Shown here piece after piece: positions 6,919-9,956 of a stretch of DNA of 9,956 bases (position 1 is the first letter of the stretch; each line of letters opens with the position of its first letter). The notes below the pieces were generated by a model, which searched no databases, was not told the DNA's origin, and was given only the letters and a program-made list of their open reading frames with translations. Position numbers and translations under genes: made by a program. This stretch comes from JALUUH01 sp964636675 (GTDB taxonomy: Bacteria > Pseudomonadota > Gammaproteobacteria > S012-40), in the NCBI GenBank assembly GCA_964636675.1, contig CAZWUO010000147.1:1-9956 (forward strand). Reading direction: 5' to 3'.

Positions 6919-7230
6919 GTGGAACCAATAAATGAGAGTAAAAAACATTTGACAGTTGATTCAAATGATCAGTTAAACAAAGTTCTTCTTTCGATGGAAA
7001 GAATTGAAATGGCGTTAGAGCACGTTAATTCACACAAACTGATGGAAATATATAACTCCATCCCTAAGTTGTTGTTTTATCAGTTTTTGAAAGGGGTAGT
7101 GTTTGGTTTGGGTAGTGTGCTCGGAGCCACAATCGTCGTATCAATTTTGGTTTATTTGTTATCACAAATTGAATTTATTCCGATTATCGGCGAGTGGGTA
7201 AAACATATTTCGGAAGAGATACAAAAATAA
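6919..7230 (+). CDS. DUF5665-like small membrane protein
   Basis: 103-residue protein. The N-terminal half is charged and likely coiled coil (about 17-48, DQLNKVLLSMERIEMALEHV), followed by a single membrane segment (about 57-82, FGLGSVLGATIVVSILVYLL) and an amphipathic tail with IPIIGEWVKHI. The block FLKGVVFGLGSVLGATI...YLLSQIEFIPIIGEW is the conserved core of DUF5665 membrane proteins, whose role is unknown. The start is GTG at 6919, chosen because GAGG (6908-6911) lies 7 bases upstream and an in-frame TGA (6913-6915) excludes earlier starts. AT-rich like the genes that follow, and unlike the GC-richer Fic relic. It may be first in a small envelope-gene run, although gaps of 75 and 47 bases leave this open. 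Confidence 0.8.
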   Translation: MEPINESKKHLTVDSNDQLNKVLLSMERIEMALEHVNSHKLMEIYNSIPKLLFYQFLKGVVFGLGSVLGATIVVSILVYLLSQIEFIPIIGEWVKHISEEIQK

Positions 7231-7305
7231 AATTTTCTAATGCCATTTTAACTTTTTATGTTGAATATGACTTCGTTTATACTATATATGAGGGGTGTCG
7301 TACTC

Positions 7306-7626
7306 ATGGACTGTATTTTGGTAAATATGAATAAAAAAGTGGAAAAAAGGCTATTACTTTTACTCTTGATTATATCGGGAGTTGTAGCCTCGTATTATTT
7401 ATTGACACACTGGTTGGTTGCTGCCATTTTTTCTCCCATGTTATTTTCTGGTGGAGAAGACTTGCATACATTATTTTTAGTTATTATGGCCATTTCCATG
7501 CCTTTTTTGATTGTGATTTTCCAGATTGTACAATTGATAGCCTACATTCGTGATAAACGCATTCTACAAATATATTCAGCGTTATTTTTACTGTTATCAC
7601 CATTGATGCTTCTTTTTTATAACTGA
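7306..7626 (+). CDS. Small 3-TM membrane protein, unknown function
   Basis: 106 residues from the chosen ATG at 7306, which has AGGGG at 7291-7295 with a 10-base gap. An ATG at 7258 in the same frame has no ribosome site, and one at 7327 has only a poor one. Three strongly hydrophobic stretches are seen (RLLLLLLIISGVVASYYLL, LFLVIMAISMPFLIVIFQI and IYSALFLLLSPLMLLFY), joined by short loops, with a charged IRDKR between the second and third that suggests a cytoplasmic loop. I recognise no family. It lies 75 bases after the DUF5665-like gene and 47 bases before a lipoprotein gene on the same strand, with no clear terminator between, so co-transcription is plausible. Confidence 0.65.
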   Translation: MDCILVNMNKKVEKRLLLLLLIISGVVASYYLLTHWLVAAIFSPMLFSGGEDLHTLFLVIMAISMPFLIVIFQIVQLIAYIRDKRILQIYSALFLLLSPLMLLFYN

Positions 7627-7673
7627 AATATATCAATAGAATATTTAATATAGTGAGAGTATATCGGATACGT

Positions 7674-8597
7674 ATGTATAAGTTACTGATAATCATTTTT
7701 GCAAGTCTCTTTAATGTTGGATGTGCGACGACGTGGGTTACATCGAATGCCAGGGATAAAACGCATGATGCCGAAATTTATTTTTCTGATGTAAAAAAGG
7801 TTGCTATGAGTGAGAGGGAAGTGATGTTGAATCTTTCTCGACAGGGACGACCGATAGCTGTTCATAAGAAGGTTGCGGGTGTGTATAAAATTTGCTTCGA
7901 TCGAAATATGGAATTTTTCGATAAGTCAGGTTTTTATTTAGATAAAAATGCAGAGCCTGGATATTTGTGTAAGGAGGATGGTCAGTCAGGCCAATTCTTG
8001 ACAATACAGCCAATTGAGGGCTTGAGAGAAAGTTTTTTCATACCTGAGTTAAATATAGCAGTGTCTGGAATTTCTGATGGCGCAGGAATTTCACCGACAA
8101 GGTCTTTATGCCATTGTGAAAAACTGAAAAATATAGAATCGGTGGTAAAATCTTCGGTATATTTTAATAAATATTTATTTTATCTGATGTTAGAGAATGG
8201 TGAGCGGTTGCGTTTCTCGGCCATACCCAGGCATTCTTCTGAAGATAATCAGAGCACTATTTTTACTTATTATGAGGTAATGAAAGCGACCGAAGATCAA
8301 TTTTTAAACGAGAAATACAAGCCCAGACTGGCTCGAGTCATTCAACTTGATTCAGGCGGATATTTATTGGTTAAATTGGCCGGGTATAGAGATTACGTAT
8401 TTCATTCATCTGAGCTGTTTTTTTCAAGAACAGAGCGGGTGAGTCGACTGGTATTTACCAAACATCGTGAAACGATCTTCGAAGAAAAAGGAAATAAATT
8501 TTATTATGTTTTTTTTCCTTTGGCCATTCCTTTTGACATTGTGACCATACCGTTTCAAGTTGGCTATTTTGCATATATGATGACGCAGGTGAATTAG
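7674..8597 (+). CDS. Putative lipoprotein, unknown function
   Basis: 307 residues from ATG 7674; a GTG at 7653 would add seven residues (MRVYRIR) but spoil the typical signal start. MYKLLIIIFASLFNVGC gives a lipoprotein-type signal with Cys17 as lipidation site; Asn at -3 is atypical of a lipobox, so acylation is likely but not certain. A weak GGA (7666-7668) lies 5 bases upstream. The mature protein is soluble-looking, with paired Cys residues (YKICFD, YLCKED, SLCHCEK), and ends in a hydrophobic stretch FFPLAIPFDIVTIPFQVGYFAYM. That Pro-Asp-Pro pattern recalls the C-terminus of YceK/DUF1375-type small lipoproteins, a weak resemblance. A REP-like hairpin 48 bases after its stop may end transcription. 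Confidence 0.75.
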   Translation: MYKLLIIIFASLFNVGCATTWVTSNARDKTHDAEIYFSDVKKVAMSEREVMLNLSRQGRPIAVHKKVAGVYKICFDRNMEFFDKSGFYLDKNAEPGYLCKEDGQSGQFLTIQPIEGLRESFFIPELNIAVSGISDGAGISPTRSLCHCEKLKNIESVVKSSVYFNKYLFYLMLENGERLRFSAIPRHSSEDNQSTIFTYYEVMKATEDQFLNEKYKPRLARVIQLDSGGYLLVKLAGYRDYVFHSSELFFSRTERVSRLVFTKHRETIFEEKGNKFYYVFFPLAIPFDIVTIPFQVGYFAYMMTQVN

Positions 8598-8621
8598 GTT
8601 TTATACAGAAAACGAAAAAAG

Positions 8622-8671
8622 TTAATCTCTTTGGGTTCAATTCCCCGCAGCTTGCTACGGGGTCGTTTATT
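8622..8671. repeat. REP-like palindromic repeat, copy 2
   Basis: Second copy of the 3374-3423 unit (47/50). Its hairpin is CCCCGCAGC / TT / GCTACGGGG with one C-A mismatch at a different pair from copy 1; combining both copies restores the perfect palindrome CCCCGCAGCTTGCTGCGGGG. It starts 25 bases after the stop of the upstream lipoprotein gene and is followed by TCGTTTATT, so it may also act as that gene's terminator. Confidence 0.75.
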
Positions 8672-8758
8672 AGTACGATTTTATCGTTATCACGCTCTCG
8701 TGTGGAAATGCATATTTACTGATGCGTGAATTAAATTGAAGTATTTTATACAATAATA

Positions 8759-8933
8759 TATACCCATAGCGTTTGGGATTCAGGTTTGAATATGTATCAT
8801 GTTTATTTCATGGCCAGTCAGAATGACGCGAAATAGTTATCCTGTTACAAGATATTTTAACGCCGCCATGGAGTCACCAGGGCGTGCAGTCAAGTCTTGG
8901 GGACGTGCACGTCCCTTAATCGCTATGGGTATA
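8759..8933. mobile_element. MITE-like element with 13-bp terminal inverted repeats
   Basis: TATACCCATAGCG (8759-8771) and its exact reverse complement CGCTATGGGTATA (8921-8933) bound a 175-bp segment without a gene. If the ends are taken as TACCC...GGGTA (8761-8931), TA follows or precedes on both sides, compatible with a TA target duplication. Inside lie a 16-bp palindrome (8900-8915) and a 14-codon frame at 8792-8836, MYHVYFMASQNDAK, that resembles the first residues of GIY-YIG nucleases. Size and structure suit a miniature inverted-repeat element, but only one copy is in view. Confidence 0.4.
8900..8915. promoter_or_regulatory. Perfect 16-bp palindrome near a -10 box
   Basis: GGGACGTGCACGTCCC is fully symmetric and lies 14 bases before TATAAT (8930-8935), across the -35 region of the next gene. 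It could be an operator for a dimeric regulator, or part of the MITE-like element around it. Confidence 0.4.
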
Positions 8934-8935
8934 AT
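8930..8935 (+). promoter_or_regulatory. -10 box of the 9006 lipoprotein gene
   Basis: TATAAT formed where the right inverted repeat of the MITE-like element joins flanking DNA. No good -35 is found at 16-18 bases, so it would need an activator. The leader would be about 65 bases. Confidence 0.4.
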
Positions 8936-9005
8936 ATGTGGTTGATGTGTCAGTGATCAGCGTTTACATTGGAACAATGATAGCCTCAGGGACAAGGAGA
9001 ATGAA

Positions 9006-9722
9006 ATGAATAGAAAATCGATGTTATTGGTTATTGGAGTAATTGTGTCAGGTTTTCTGACTGGATGCATGACGGGAAACGTTAAGGTTTCTCAGCCAGT
9101 GTCGCAATCTTCTTCAGGGATAGCGATAAAAATCCCAGGCATTTGTCCGGCTTTAATGCCATGCTCAAACCGGACTGTTACATTTGCTAAATTAGATGCT
9201 GATGACATAATTTCATCTGAACTGTATCAAACATCTATAATGAAAGATAACCACTACTATTTACTGAATGCGAAGCCCGGTATGTACGTGGCAGTTGCTG
9301 CAACTTACTCAAGAGGGGTGGGTATTGGTGCTTCTTCTGGAAATGTTAGCGTAGGAGTTGTGAGAACCTTTGGTGAAAATATTTTGTTTTCGAGAGATTT
9401 GATTGAGAAAACAAAAATTGAGCTAAAACCTGGTAGTTTGGCAATAATGGGTGAGTTTGATTTTGGGATTGATGGAAGAATGGCATTAGCCCCGAGTGCA
9501 TCCCAATTTTTAAAGGATGCAGATGCTGTTCAAACGCATTACGCAAAAGCATTAGATGCTGAAATGGAGTCTCGCGGGGCGACGTCGTCTATAAAATTTT
9601 ACCGTGGAACGTTAAAATCAGTGAGTGTGGATACAGATTCCAGGCAAAAACTGTTAGAGACAGCAAGAAAGCATATTGGCGCTGAAGGGTGGGGTAGTCA
9701 ATTAACAAATGCGGAAATGTAA
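9006..9722 (+). CDS. Putative lipoprotein, unknown function
   Basis: 238 residues. MNRKSMLLVIGVIVSGFLTGC is a textbook lipoprotein signal with lipobox LTGC and Cys21; Met at +2 does not match the inner-membrane retention Asp, so outer-membrane sorting is likely. AGGAG (8995-8999) lies 6 bases before the ATG; another ATG at 9001 hits a stop at once. The mature protein is Ser/Ala/Gly-rich, with a probable beta-sandwich region. The segment HYYLLNAKPGMYVAVAATYSRG resembles the PGxYxVxA strand of DUF2846-like and other carbohydrate-binding-like folds, a loose match. The last 90 residues look helical (ASQFLKDADAVQTHYAKALDAEM). No family is recognised. It has its own long upstream region with a candidate promoter, so it is probably a separate unit from the lipoprotein gene before it. 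Confidence 0.8.
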   Translation: MNRKSMLLVIGVIVSGFLTGCMTGNVKVSQPVSQSSSGIAIKIPGICPALMPCSNRTVTFAKLDADDIISSELYQTSIMKDNHYYLLNAKPGMYVAVAATYSRGVGIGASSGNVSVGVVRTFGENILFSRDLIEKTKIELKPGSLAIMGEFDFGIDGRMALAPSASQFLKDADAVQTHYAKALDAEMESRGATSSIKFYRGTLKSVSVDTDSRQKLLETARKHIGAEGWGSQLTNAEM

Positions 9723-9956
9723 AATTCCACGTAAAGAAAGTTTGGCCAACCTAATATACAGTTGAAAATTGCAACAGAATTATCCTGCTGCAATATAATC
9801 ATTGCGTACACGTTCCTCAGCTCGGCTCGTTCTGCCATCCACACGCTGGCGATTAACGCAGTGGCAACGGAACCATTGCGAATGATTTTAGGAATATTCA
9901 GCCGGGCAGGGTGGAACAAGCGTAGCGGTTCCACCAAACGGGAAAGGGACATATTC
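9723..9956. other. Terminal stretch with an unassigned minus-strand frame
   Basis: No convincing gene. An 84-codon minus-strand frame (9952 to 9698) is open, with FHPARLNIPKIIRNGSVATALI and MAERAELRN as its most protein-like parts, but it overlaps the end of the lipoprotein gene, has no visible ribosome site (it starts 4 bases from the window edge) and contains the REP-like hairpin at 9910-9935. It could be a decayed gene or part of a dispersed repeat. Confidence 0.3.
9910..9935. repeat. REP-like hairpin
   Basis: GGTGGAAC (9910-9917) and GTTCCACC (9928-9935) form an 8-bp perfect stem around AAGCGTAGCG, whose GC-GTA-GC can pair further. Hairpins of this GGTGG...CCACC type are common dispersed intergenic repeats in gammaproteobacteria. 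It is unrelated in sequence to the 3374/8622 repeat. Confidence 0.45.

Noticed and set aside
9698..9952. 84-codon - strand frame as a real gene
   Set aside because: Overlaps a well-supported lipoprotein gene, includes a REP-like hairpin and has no recognisable family; kept only as an unassigned stretch.

Overview
The window looks like a chromosomal stretch from a gammaproteobacterium. The main reason is the lptF-lptG pair, with LptG of standard length, followed by an OmpR/CusS-type two-component system, predicted outer-membrane and lipoprotein genes, and REP-like palindromes with a remnant of their usual transposase. No genus can be named from the sequence alone.

Layout. Positions 1-1222 (+): the end of lptF and all of lptG, the inner-membrane permease pair of the LPS exporter. 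Positions 1293-4528 (all -): a predicted outer-membrane beta-barrel gene, then a response regulator and a sensor kinase that overlap by 4 bp. The promoter of the barrel gene carries paired TTACC/GGTAA dyads next to a weak -35, where an OmpR-family activator could bind. Positions 4655-6830: a gene graveyard. It holds a frameshifted scrap of a beta-CASP metallo-beta-lactamase RNA-processing exonuclease, a nearly full-length Fic (DUF4172-type) pseudogene with two in-frame stops and a late frameshift, and the C-terminal scrap of a REP-associated tyrosine transposase (RAYT). Upstream of the Fic relic sit two 55-bp-spaced inverted repeats that look like an operator array. Positions 6919-9722 (+): four small envelope genes, namely a DUF5665-like membrane protein, a 3-TM protein, and two lipoproteins. 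The last lipoprotein is preceded by a 175-bp MITE-like element whose right inverted repeat forms the TATAAT box. The last ~230 bp hold no convincing gene but include another REP-like hairpin.

How it fits together. Intact genes mostly concern the cell envelope: LPS export, a barrel plus an adjacent envelope sensor system, membrane proteins and lipoproteins. The stretch between them has taken up and then decayed accessory genes, and palindromic repeats (two copies of a 50-bp REP-like unit at 3374 and 8622) are scattered through intergenic DNA. I see no CRISPR array, RNA gene, intact insertion sequence or clearly new multi-gene defence system. The most worthwhile leads are the REP/RAYT traces, the MITE-like promoter donor, the Fic operator array, and the barrel gene beside its likely regulator.
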